From positions 1 to 64,000 of the forward strand of contig CAIJRN010000016.1 in NCBI GenBank assembly GCA_903823115.1: a stretch of DNA of 64,000 nucleotides, written 5' to 3'. Position 1 is the first letter of the stretch, and each line of letters starts with the position of its first letter. Under the pieces are notes generated by a model that saw nothing but the letters and a program-made list of their open reading frames with translations, was not told where the DNA came from and made no database searches. The stretch is from an uncultured cyanobacterium. GTDB lineage: Bacteria > Cyanobacteriota > Cyanobacteriia > PCC-6307 > Cyanobiaceae. The position numbers were made by a program, and so were the translations under genes. Below, one piece after another: positions 56,782 through 64,000 of the stretch.

Positions 56782-57447
56782 ATGTCCGCCTCCATCCCCG
56801 TCTCGCCCAGCCAACGGCACCATGCGGCCCGCTTCGCTGTCCTGACCCTGAGCTGCGGCACCCTGCTGGGCCTGGCAGGGGTACCGGCCCTGGCCATCGA
56901 GGCGCCGCCGGCCCTGCCGCCTTTACCCGCCGCCCAGGCCCCAGCTCCGGGAACCCCCGCTCTGCCGGTCGCCAGGCCGAGCACCGCCTCCTCGGGCAGC
57001 ACACCGATCAGCCTGCCGGCACCCTCCACCGCAGCCATCACCAGCACCCGCCGCATCCTGCTGGAGCTGGGCCGTCGCACGATCAGCCTCTACGACGGCG
57101 ACAAGGTGCTCGGTAGCTGGCCGGTGGCGATCGGCGACCCCGCCACCCCCACCCCCACCGGCAGCTTCAAGATCCGCAACAAGGTGGTCAATCCCCAGTA
57201 CCAGAGCACCAAGAGCGGCAAGAACAATCCCACCGTCGGTCCCAATGGGCCGCTCGGCGATCGCTGGATGGGCTTCCACACCACCGCCAGTGATCAGTTC
57301 GGCATCCACGGCACCCCACCCGCCTGGGCCTGGGCGGTGAACACCAGGGCAGCGGTCTCCCACGGCTGTGTGCGCATGCTCAATCCCCATGTCCATGCCC
57401 TGTTCGACCAGGTGGAAGTGGGCACGCCGGTGGTGGTCAAGAACTGA
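56782..57447 (+). CDS. L,D-transpeptidase (YkuD domain), exported
   Basis: 221 residues from the ATG at 56782. A signal peptide (FAVLTLSCGTLLGLAGVPALA) and a Pro/Ala-rich spacer of about 55 residues precede the YkuD domain (about 90-221). The catalytic motif is complete: HGTPPAWAWAVNTRAAVSHGCVRML with His and the nucleophile Cys. These enzymes make 3-3 peptidoglycan cross-links or attach proteins to the wall. Substrate-binding GDPATPTPTGSFKIRNKV is also typical. It follows ppa by 46 bp but need not be co-regulated. Confidence 0.93.
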   Translation: MSASIPVSPSQRHHAARFAVLTLSCGTLLGLAGVPALAIEAPPALPPLPAAQAPAPGTPALPVARPSTASSGSTPISLPAPSTAAITSTRRILLELGRRTISLYDGDKVLGSWPVAIGDPATPTPTGSFKIRNKVVNPQYQSTKSGKNNPTVGPNGPLGDRWMGFHTTASDQFGIHGTPPAWAWAVNTRAAVSHGCVRMLNPHVHALFDQVEVGTPVVVKN

Positions 57448-57646
57448 GAGCCGGGGCCGGCGCGGCTCCGGAAATTCAAGGGACCAACCCGCCGCTGGGA
57501 CGCATGGCGAGCCCGGGCCCGGGCCAAGCGCGGTGACTCCCGAAGACATTCTGCAGATCACCCCCCAACCCCTGGTGGTGTCTGGGTACAAACACCTAAG
57601 GTCATTTCACTGCTGCAGACGGCAGGCCGCTATTGCCGTCAATTCC

Positions 57647-57811
57647 ATGGCCCAACCCCTTCAACACACCACCGATCAGCTCAACAGCACGGCCCTGAAA
57701 TGGGGCCGTGACGGAGAATTGTCCGATCTGGATCTGCAACGGATCCTGACTCTGATGTCTCAGGCGGATCCGGTGGCTGAAGCGCTGGTCAGTTCCCGAT
57801 TCGAGGGCTGA
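57647..57811 (+). CDS. Small hypothetical protein overlapping the ClC gene (54 aa)
   Basis: From the ATG at 57647: MAQPLQHTTDQLNSTALKWG, then [25 protein letters not shown], an acidic helical protein. Its last 52 bp overlap the 3' end of the convergent ClC gene. The amino-acid make-up is protein-like and the upstream 200 bp could hold a promoter. No family recognised. Confidence 0.45.
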   Translation: MAQPLQHTTDQLNSTALKWGRDGELSDLDLQRILTLMSQADPVAEALVSSRFEG

Positions 57812-59787
57812 AGCCTGAATCTGGCGGCCAGGGCCCTGGCCATGCCATCGCGACTGGCGAGGCCTCGCAGGGCTGTGATCGGCAGACCAGTTGAGGGCAG
57901 TCCCTGGGGGAGGTAGCCCGCCACATGGCCGGGCACATCAAAGATCGGAATCTGGCGCAGACCATCCGGAGTCAGCTGATCCTCCAGTTGATCGAGCCTG
58001 GAGGCGAGAGGCAGCCAGACCAGATCCGTGCGCAGGCAATCGATCAGGCGCAGTGGCGAAGGGCCGCTGGCGATGGCCCCCGACAAGGCCCTCTGCAGAT
58101 CCGCCAGGGTCACCAGCCCCACGGCCAAGCCCTGCTCCTGCACGATCAGGCAATGGCCATGAGCCTCGATCAACAGAGCGAGGGCCTCGGCTGCCGGCAA
58201 CTCGGCCAGCAGCACCAGCGGACGCACAGGCTCAAGCGCGTCTGCGACGGACAACTGGGCCAATCGCTCGCGCCGGTCCTCCTCCAGGGGATCGGGGCCC
58301 AGCAGACCGGGATCGCGGAAACCCTGCCAACGCTCCACCAGGGCCGCACTCAACCCCGCCGCGGCCATCAGCGGCAGAACGATGCGGATGTCGTGGGTGA
58401 GCTCAAACAGCAGCAACAGGGCGGTCAGTGGCGCTCGGGCGCTGCCGGCGAGCACCGCGGCCATCCCCACCATGGCGTAAGCGGGGGGTTCGGCCACCGG
58501 CAGGTGCAACCAGCCTTCCCCGAGCAGCTGGCCGTAGCAACTGCCGAGCACGGCCCCCAGAAACAAGGCGGGAGCGAAGCCACCGCCGACAAAACCACAG
58601 GCATTGCTGACGGCGGTGGCCAGCAGCTTGACGCCGATCAAGGCGAGCAGGGTCAGCAGGGGAATGCCCCCATCACTGCCGAGCAAGGCCTCAATCGTGT
58701 CGTAGCCGACCCCGAGCACCTGGGGAAAGGCGAGGGCCATGCCTCCCACGGCGGCACCGCCGAGGGCCGGGGCCAGCCCCGGTGGCAGGCGATCCACCAG
58801 CGCCTGCATCCGCGGTCCCCGGCCGGCCGCCATCAGGCTGACGAGCAACCATGACATCAGACTGGCGAGCACCCCAAGCCCCAGATAGAGGGGCAACTCC
58901 AGCAGCGATCGCACCTCATAGGCCGGCAATCGCAGGATGGGAGCGTCGCCGAGGCACAGCTGGGTGACCAGGGTGGATGCCACCGCCGCCACCAACACGG
59001 CCCGCAGGCTTGGGCGGCCGGGGATGGCGCTGAAACTGCCTTCGAAGGCAAAGAACACGCCGGCAATCGGCGCCTTGAACCCCGCCGCCAGGCCGGCCGC
59101 CACTCCCGCCGCCACCAGGGCCTTCTGGGACTGGGGCGACAGGCGGGCCTTCCAGCCGACCCAGAGGCCGAGATTGGCGCCACTTTCCACACTCGGACCC
59201 TCGGGGCCCAGGGAAGCGCCACTGCCGAGACTGAGGGAAGCGGCCACCAGGCGCAGCAGGGGCAACCGCGGCGCCGCCGCCAGGGCGCCGTCGGCCATGG
59301 CCATCAGACTGGCCAGGCCTGGCCCGATCGTGCCGCCCAGCCAGCGCAACAGCCCCACCGCCAGGCCACCCAGGGTTGGCACCACCACCACCGGCCAGAG
59401 CTCCAGCCAGTCGAAGCTGGCGGGCAGGGCGATGGTCGCTGGTTCCGGAGGCGCCGGCGGTGGTGACGTCAGCAGGCCGATGCCGCCAAGACCCAGCTGC
59501 AGCAGAGCCTTGAGTGGTGTACCGCCCTGCTCGACAACCGGCGGCAGCTCGATCGCGGCCAGCTCGGCGGGGCTGGCCGTGGACGAGGCCCTGCCGACGG
59601 CCAGCAGCCATTCAATGAACGGACCGTAGAGAAAATTATTGATGAAACCCAGCAGTTCGTGAAAGCCCACCACCGCGAGGCCGGTGAGCGTGCCCACCAG
59701 GGCGGCCCAGGCCAGCAGATTCCACTGGAAGGGCAGGGAACGGACCTCGGGGCTGGCCGCTTCAGGCTTCGGGCCGGACGCTTGCAA
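57760..59787 (-). CDS. ClC-type chloride channel/transporter with CBS domains
   Basis: About 675 residues if it starts at the TTG at 59787, which overlaps hemC by 26 bp; the frame is open further but would overlap hemC much more. The ClC membrane core (about 15-430) has the gating-Glu motif as [15 protein letters not shown] and [15 protein letters not shown]. The first selectivity motif, usually GSGIP, reads GGTIGP here. A cytoplasmic CBS pair (about 500-650) follows: [29 protein letters not shown]. The gating Glu suggests a Cl-/H+ exchanger rather than a channel. The last 52 bp overlap a small convergent frame. Confidence 0.88.
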   Translation of the reverse strand: MQASGPKPEAASPEVRSLPFQWNLLAWAALVGTLTGLAVVGFHELLGFINNFLYGPFIEWLLAVGRASSTASPAELAAIELPPVVEQGGTPLKALLQLGLGGIGLLTSPPPAPPEPATIALPASFDWLELWPVVVVPTLGGLAVGLLRWLGGTIGPGLASLMAMADGALAAAPRLPLLRLVAASLSLGSGASLGPEGPSVESGANLGLWVGWKARLSPQSQKALVAAGVAAGLAAGFKAPIAGVFFAFEGSFSAIPGRPSLRAVLVAAVASTLVTQLCLGDAPILRLPAYEVRSLLELPLYLGLGVLASLMSWLLVSLMAAGRGPRMQALVDRLPPGLAPALGGAAVGGMALAFPQVLGVGYDTIEALLGSDGGIPLLTLLALIGVKLLATAVSNACGFVGGGFAPALFLGAVLGSCYGQLLGEGWLHLPVAEPPAYAMVGMAAVLAGSARAPLTALLLLFELTHDIRIVLPLMAAAGLSAALVERWQGFRDPGLLGPDPLEEDRRERLAQLSVADALEPVRPLVLLAELPAAEALALLIEAHGHCLIVQEQGLAVGLVTLADLQRALSGAIASGPSPLRLIDCLRTDLVWLPLASRLDQLEDQLTPDGLRQIPIFDVPGHVAGYLPQGLPSTGLPITALRGLASRDGMARALAARFRLQPSNRELTSASATGSA

Positions 59788-60739
59788 AGATCTCCTCCAG
59801 GATCTCCCCGGCCCCCTGGGCCCGCAGGCCATGGGCCAGGGCCAGGCCGATCGCCTCAGGATCCTCCTGGGGGCCACGGACCTGGTCCCGGATCAGGCGC
59901 AGGCCGTCGAGGCTGGCCACCATGCCGGTGAGCACGAGCTCCTCAGCTTCAAAGTGAGTGTTGACGCCGATCGGCACCTGACAGCCGCCTTCCAGCTGGC
60001 GCAGGAAGGCTCGCTCGGCCAGGCAACGCAGGGCCGTGGGCCGGTGCTCGAGCACCTTGATCTGCTCAAGCACCACCCCATCCCCCTGGCGGCATTCGAT
60101 GCCCAGGGCACCCTGGCCGACGGCATGGAGCGAGATCGAGGGATCGATCAACTCGTGAATGCGATCGCCCAGGCCAAGCCGCCCCAGGCCAGCTGCCGCC
60201 AGGATCAGGCAGTCGTAGTCGCCGGCATCGAGCTTCTCCAGCCGGGTGATCACGTTGCCGCGCACATCCTTGAAGATCAGATGGGGATAGTGGTGGCGCA
60301 ACTGGGCCAGGCGCCGCAGGGAACTGGTGCCGACCACGCTGCCTTCAGGCAGGCTCGCCAGGGTCTTGTCCTGATGCTTCTGGTGCACCACCAGGGCATC
60401 GGCCGGATCCTCCCGCTCCGTGATGCAGCCCAGCATCAGTCCCTCGGGCAGGTTGGTGGGCAGATCCTTGAGGCTGTGGACGGCGATATCGGCCTGATCC
60501 ACCAGCATCTGGGCCTCCAGTTCCTTGGTGAACAGGCCCTTGTCGCCGATCTTGGCCAGGGCCACATCGAGGATCTTGTCGCCCTGGGTGGCCATGGCTT
60601 CGATGCTGATCTCCAGGCCCGGATGGGCCTTGATCAGTTCATCGCGCACCCAATGGGTCTGAACCATGGCCAGCTGGCTGCGACGGGAGGCGATACGCAG
60701 GGATGACGCGATCGCAGAACCGGAGGCTGGGCTGGACAT
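59762..60739 (-). CDS. hemC: Hydroxymethylbilane synthase (porphobilinogen deaminase)
   Basis: Polymerises four porphobilinogens into hydroxymethylbilane for heme, chlorophyll and bilins. 325 residues from the ATG at 60739 (MSSPASGSA); ATG at 60781 would add 14 residues and leave no leader hairpin outside the gene. [34 protein letters not shown] and [13 protein letters not shown] are family motifs; the dipyrromethane cofactor Cys is in [12 protein letters not shown]. The leader can form alternative hairpins. The downstream ClC gene overlaps its end. Confidence 0.96.
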   Translation of the reverse strand: MSSPASGSAIASSLRIASRRSQLAMVQTHWVRDELIKAHPGLEISIEAMATQGDKILDVALAKIGDKGLFTKELEAQMLVDQADIAVHSLKDLPTNLPEGLMLGCITEREDPADALVVHQKHQDKTLASLPEGSVVGTSSLRRLAQLRHHYPHLIFKDVRGNVITRLEKLDAGDYDCLILAAAGLGRLGLGDRIHELIDPSISLHAVGQGALGIECRQGDGVVLEQIKVLEHRPTALRCLAERAFLRQLEGGCQVPIGVNTHFEAEELVLTGMVASLDGLRLIRDQVRGPQEDPEAIGLALAHGLRAQGAGEILEEIFASVRPEA

Positions 60740-60787
60740 CGGCTGATTTTCGGCAGGATGGACTGCATCCGGCTCCAGCAACTGGAA

Positions 60788-60834
60788 CCGCTGAGCTTCA
60801 GCGGCTCAGCCTAGGCCTAGGCCGCAGCTGAGCC
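60788..60834 (-). promoter_or_regulatory. Alternating hairpins in the hemC leader
   Basis: On the minus-strand transcript three related segments occur: the 3'-most (60788-60796) can fold on its neighbour as CCGCTGA/TCAGCGG (60788-60794 with 60798-60804, loop of 3); the middle one (60803-60809) can instead pair with CTGAGCC at 60828-60834. The two stems share bases 60803-60804, and GCTGAGC at 60790-60796 also complements GCTCAGC at 60804-60810, so the folds exclude each other. A 12-bp palindrome CCTAGGCCTAGG (60810-60821) sits in the loop. No T-run is present; regulation could act on translation or as an operator. Confidence 0.45.
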
Positions 60835-60888
60835 TTCCTGCCGCAACGCCGTGGCACCCCCCAGGTGGAACCCATCAGGGGCAGCCTC

Positions 60889-61299
60889 TCAGGGAGCCGC
60901 GAACAGATCCAGGGGCAGGGGGCCCCAGGTGTCCTCCTGCTGGGGATCGGCGCTCTGATGACCGGTGATCAGCACCCCTTCCCCCAGCCCCGCTTCCGAG
61001 CGGATCAGATAGCCACCATTGCGCTGGTTGCCCTTGAGGAAGACGGTCGTGCCGGCCTCCAGCTCCTGCGGAACCGGGCCCTGGGCCTCGAGCGCCGGCC
61101 AGTCGAGGGCCGCTTCGGACTGGCGCAACGTCTCCAGGGCGACGCCGGCGCTCGGGGCCATCACACCGATGGTGAACCAGGCACAGGGGGCCATCGCCGC
61201 CTGCAACTCCTGACGCAGCATCGAGCGCTCAGCCACCGAAAGTTCCGGTGCCCTGCGCAGGCCCCGCAGGCTGGTGAGGGTGGCGAAGTCTGAGGTCAT
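60889..61299 (-). CDS. DUF1824-like conserved cyanobacterial protein
   Basis: 136 residues from the ATG at 61299. Soluble; ACAWFTIGVMAPSAGVALETLRQ and TTVFLKGNQRNGGYLIRSEAGLGEGVLITGHQ resemble DUF1824, a small cyanobacterial and algal family of unknown function. The ATG overlaps the PAP2 stop (ATGA), indicating co-translation. The hemC gene follows after a 149-bp leader. Confidence 0.7.
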   Translation of the reverse strand: MTSDFATLTSLRGLRRAPELSVAERSMLRQELQAAMAPCAWFTIGVMAPSAGVALETLRQSEAALDWPALEAQGPVPQELEAGTTVFLKGNQRNGGYLIRSEAGLGEGVLITGHQSADPQQEDTWGPLPLDLFAAP

Positions 61300-61931
61300 G
61301 GGGAGGGGGGAAGGGAGGGGGGCTGACGCCAGGTTGCGATACAGACGACCAGCCAGGCCAGGCCGACTCCGCCACCGGCGAGCAGATCGGTGGGCCAATG
61401 GGCCCGGGCATAGAGGGTGCTCAGCCAGACCAGCAGCACCCACAGACCGGCGCCGATCGCCAGGGGCCGGCGCAGGTGGGGATGGTGGGCCGCCAGGATC
61501 AAGACCATGGAGCCGTAGAAGGCCACCGCACCGGCGGCATGGCCGCTGGGGAAGCTGCGGCCATCCACCAACAGCAACTTTTCAGGCGGCCGGGCCCGGT
61601 CGAACAGGGGCTTGAGGATCAGATCGACGATCACCAGGATGCCGCCGGTGGCCAGCACCAGCAGGCGCAGATCCAGCCACCAGCGCCGCATCACCACATA
61701 GATCACGGCCGCCAGCACCAGAAAGGCGGTGAAGTGAACGCCGCTGAGCCGATAGACCGTCAGCAGCCCATCGCCGATCGGACCGCGCAGATGGTCCCCC
61801 AGCCAATGGAGAACGGCCTCATCGAAGGTGGGCGGACGGCGCGGGTCGATCAGGACGGCCAGAACGGCCAGCAGGGCAGTGCAGGCGCCGAGCACGACCC
61901 AGTCGCGGCGGTGGAAGGTGAAACGGATCAC
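61296..61931 (-). CDS. PAP2 family membrane phosphatase
   Basis: 211 residues from the GTG at 61931, which overlaps the upstream glycosyltransferase stop (GTGA). About six helices. Phosphatase motif 1 is KPLFDRARP, motif 2 PSGHAAGA, motif 3 STLYARAHWPTD, where the usual SRxxxxxHxxxD has Thr in place of Arg; the catalytic His and Asp remain. PAP2 enzymes dephosphorylate undecaprenyl pyrophosphate, phosphatidate or lipid A. Co-translation with a GT39-type enzyme suggests recycling of polyprenyl phosphate after sugar transfer. Confidence 0.87.
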   Translation of the reverse strand: MIRFTFHRRDWVVLGACTALLAVLAVLIDPRRPPTFDEAVLHWLGDHLRGPIGDGLLTVYRLSGVHFTAFLVLAAVIYVVMRRWWLDLRLLVLATGGILVIVDLILKPLFDRARPPEKLLLVDGRSFPSGHAAGAVAFYGSMVLILAAHHPHLRRPLAIGAGLWVLLVWLSTLYARAHWPTDLLAGGGVGLAWLVVCIATWRQPPSLPPSP

Positions 61932-63724
61932 GGTTGGAGATCCTCGCGCCTGACCCGCCACAGCTGCTGCTGACCGCGCCGATCGAGACGCTGGACAGCC
62001 CGATCGGCCAGGGCGAGATCCTCAAGATCGGCAAGATCGCCGATCAGGCGCACCGAAGCCGTGCCGGGCCTGAGGCCAAGGCTGCCGGGATCGTCCTTGA
62101 GGCGATCGTGGAGACTGCCGCTGCCGGAGAGAAACACCGCCGATTCGCCGCCATAGAACACAATGCTGTAGCGCTTGGCTCCCACCACCCACAAGGGCTC
62201 ATCGGCCAGGGCCTGACGATGGGCCTCACGGGCCAGTTCCCGCAGCGGCAATTGACGCTGGCGATCCAGCAACGGGGCCAGCGGCGGCACCACCAGGGCC
62301 AGGATCGCCAGGAAGCCGAGCAGATCGGGCAGCCACAGCAACCGCTCACCATGCCGGCCCAACAGCATGAACAGGGCCAGGGCGGTGGCGGCAAGGACGG
62401 CCGCCAGCAGCAGGGGCAGACCGGAGCGCGTCAAGGCCGCGGCCAGCTCGGGATGGGCCGGATCGGTGGCGGCCCAGCGCGGCGCGATGGCCGCCGCCAC
62501 CGCCAGCAGCGCCATCAGGCCCCCATTGAGCCAACCCGTCCGGCGCAGCCAGCTGGAAGGGGCCGGCCTGGCTGAGGGCAAGGGACACCAGGCCAGAGCC
62601 ACCAACAGGCTGCCAGCGGGCACCACCGGCAGGATGTAACCCGGCAGCTTGGTCGCGGCAGCGGAGAAAAACGCGAGCATCAGCACCAGCCAGAGCAACA
62701 GAAACAGGGGCAGCTCCAGGGCCGGATCGGCCGCAGCGCGCCGCCAGGAACTCAGCTTCCAGAAGCCCAGCGGGGCGATGGCCGCCGGCAGGAACAGGGA
62801 CCAGGGCAGCATTAACAGCAACAAACAGGGCACGTAATACCAGAAGGGACCCGGGTGGTGGTAAAGAACGCTGGTGAACCGCTGCACATTGCTGAAGGCC
62901 AGAAACCCTCCCAGAAAGGCCACGCCGTTGACGTGCGCCGCCGCCGCGTACCAGGGCATGGCCACACCGAGGAACAGGGCCAACATCGCTGACATCGGCA
63001 GCGGCCGCAGCCAGCGGCCCCACTGGCCCGTCAATGTCAGGAAGACCACGATCACCAGACCCGGCAGCAACAGACCCACCGGACCCTTGGCCAGGACGGC
63101 CACGCCACAGAACAGGGCGAGCAGCAGCCTGCCCAGGCGGGCCAGGACAGGATGGTGCTGATGGCGATGGGCCAGCAGAAAGCCATACAGCGCCAGGGTG
63201 ATGGCGCTGGAGAGAAACATATCGGTGGTGGAGGTGCGCCCCCAGCCGACCCAGCCCGGGGTGGTGGCCAGAACGGCAGCCGCCAGGAGGCCCCGACCCC
63301 AGCGAGCCGCACGCTCTTCCTCAGGTGGCGCCCAACTGCTCACCAGGGCAAAGGAGGCGACCACCACCGCCGAGGCCGCCAGGGCCACAGGCAGGCGGGC
63401 GGCCCACTCGGAAACACCGAACCACTTGAAGGACAGGGCCACCATCCAGTAGCCCCAGATCGGGTAATCAAAGAAGCGCTCACCGTTCCACCAGGGGGTC
63501 ACCCAGTCCTGGCGCAGCACCATCTGGTGACCCACCTCCACGAACAGGGCCTCGGTTTTGTCCGTGAGACCGAGGGAGCCGAGGCCCTGGAAGAACGCCA
63601 ACCAGCAGAGCAGGACCAACGCCAGGCCAACCACCAGGGGGAGTCGGCCTGCATGGCGCCGCCAGAACTCCGCCAAGGGGTCAGTGGCCATGGAGTCAGA
63701 GGCCATGGGGACGCTGCCCGTCAT
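61928..63724 (-). CDS. ArnT/GT39-like membrane glycosyltransferase
   Basis: 598 residues from the ATG at 63724; in-frame ATGs at 63706 and 63691 are alternatives. Around twelve membrane helices with an acidic first loop (GLTDKTEALFVEVGHQMVLRQDW) and the downstream NGERFFDYPIWGYWM segment typical of ArnT-like enzymes, GWGRTSTTDMFLSSAI, LAKGPVGLLLPGL and AMPWYAAAAH. The C-terminal 150 residues form a soluble domain. Such enzymes transfer sugars from polyprenyl phosphate to lipid A, proteins or other envelope acceptors. It overlaps the PAP2 gene by 4 bp. The 276 bp to the right edge hold no gene I can support. Confidence 0.87.
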   Translation of the reverse strand: MTGSVPMASDSMATDPLAEFWRRHAGRLPLVVGLALVLLCWLAFFQGLGSLGLTDKTEALFVEVGHQMVLRQDWVTPWWNGERFFDYPIWGYWMVALSFKWFGVSEWAARLPVALAASAVVVASFALVSSWAPPEEERAARWGRGLLAAAVLATTPGWVGWGRTSTTDMFLSSAITLALYGFLLAHRHQHHPVLARLGRLLLALFCGVAVLAKGPVGLLLPGLVIVVFLTLTGQWGRWLRPLPMSAMLALFLGVAMPWYAAAAHVNGVAFLGGFLAFSNVQRFTSVLYHHPGPFWYYVPCLLLLMLPWSLFLPAAIAPLGFWKLSSWRRAAADPALELPLFLLLWLVLMLAFFSAAATKLPGYILPVVPAGSLLVALAWCPLPSARPAPSSWLRRTGWLNGGLMALLAVAAAIAPRWAATDPAHPELAAALTRSGLPLLLAAVLAATALALFMLLGRHGERLLWLPDLLGFLAILALVVPPLAPLLDRQRQLPLRELAREAHRQALADEPLWVVGAKRYSIVFYGGESAVFLSGSGSLHDRLKDDPGSLGLRPGTASVRLIGDLADLEDLALADRAVQRLDRRGQQQLWRVRREDLQP

Positions 63725-64000
63725 ACGACCAGGCAACTTAGGAGCCGGCCGATCGGAGACCAGCCGGCAACGCCCAAAGCTGCCTCCGGCAAAGCTGGTG
63801 GCCCTGGAGCCATCGACGATCCCGGTGAGGTTGGCGGCAATCAGGCGCTGTTGTTGACGCCCAAAAGGCGGCGGCGGCGTTCCCGACTGCTGCCAGAACC
63901 ACCACAACGACCGTTGGCGGCCGAACCCAGCCATGGCCGGATTCGGCCTGGAATCGTTCGATGTCACTGCGGCCCATCTGGGGCAGGAGCAAGACCCAAC

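Noticed and set aside
63725-64000. Open frames near the right edge, including an ATG at 63960 on the plus strand and a minus-strand frame at 63738-63992
   Set aside because: Too short or cut by the edge, with no recognisable sequence; neither can be supported.

Overview
The window is a piece of chromosome from a GC-rich picocyanobacterium, most likely of the Synechococcus/Cyanobium (alpha-cyanobacterial) group. Direct signs of an oxygenic phototroph are psbA (photosystem II D1), petJ (cytochrome c6), ndhD, hemE and hemC, ycf51, a TamB-type protein and a set of cyanobacterial conserved hypothetical families. The genus is inferred from base composition, compact gene packing and remembered gene order (thrS-glk-thrB-ndhD; hemE-epimerase-petJ-clpB), not from a search.

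Layout. 1-7.2 kb: psbA (cut by the left edge) with its upstream region, a DUF697 membrane protein, two conserved hypotheticals (one rich in Gly/Arg/Gln repeats), trpS, an exported lambda-R-like (GH104) muramidase, a TM2 protein and an HpsJ-like membrane protein. 7.4-15.5 kb: thrS, glk, thrB, ndhD and an M3 oligopeptidase, all on the plus strand. 15.5-23.1 kb: a minus-strand run read in the order tamB, ROK sugar kinase, proA, lipase. 23.1-30.4 kb: a plus-strand run of ycf51, a DUF4332-like protein, a small exported protein, a CocE-type hydrolase, a DUF3887 protein, glgB and a potassium channel.

30.4-38.2 kb is the most accessory-looking high-GC stretch. It holds a TolC-type outer-membrane protein divergent from a three-gene overlapping set (HlyD adaptor, a 64-residue two-helix protein, a FUSC-like transporter) that resembles AaeA-AaeX-AaeB. 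It is followed by a minus-strand pair in which a solute-binding lipoprotein overlaps an MscS channel. 38.3-44.5 kb returns to core genes: hemE, an NAD-dependent epimerase, petJ with a strong terminator, two small hypotheticals and clpB. From about 44.5 to 48.9 kb base composition drops visibly and the genes are a methyltransferase-glycosyltransferase fusion, a flippase-like membrane protein and a GT-C-type membrane glycosyltransferase. This looks like an acquired lipid-linked glycosylation module.

49.1-64 kb mixes small stand-alone genes (Coq4-like, pterin carbinolamine dehydratase, YjbQ, DCC oxidoreductase, DUF2721, OsmC, a small secreted HExxH protein, M32 carboxypeptidase, ppa, L,D-transpeptidase, ClC) with a minus-strand run of GT39, PAP2, DUF1824, hemC and ClC. 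The hemC leader can form mutually exclusive hairpins. No rRNA, tRNA, CRISPR array, insertion sequence or integrase was recognised. The best candidates for something undescribed are the lipoprotein-MscS pair, the minimal Aae-like pump with its own TolC, and the low-GC methyltransferase-glycosyltransferase island.
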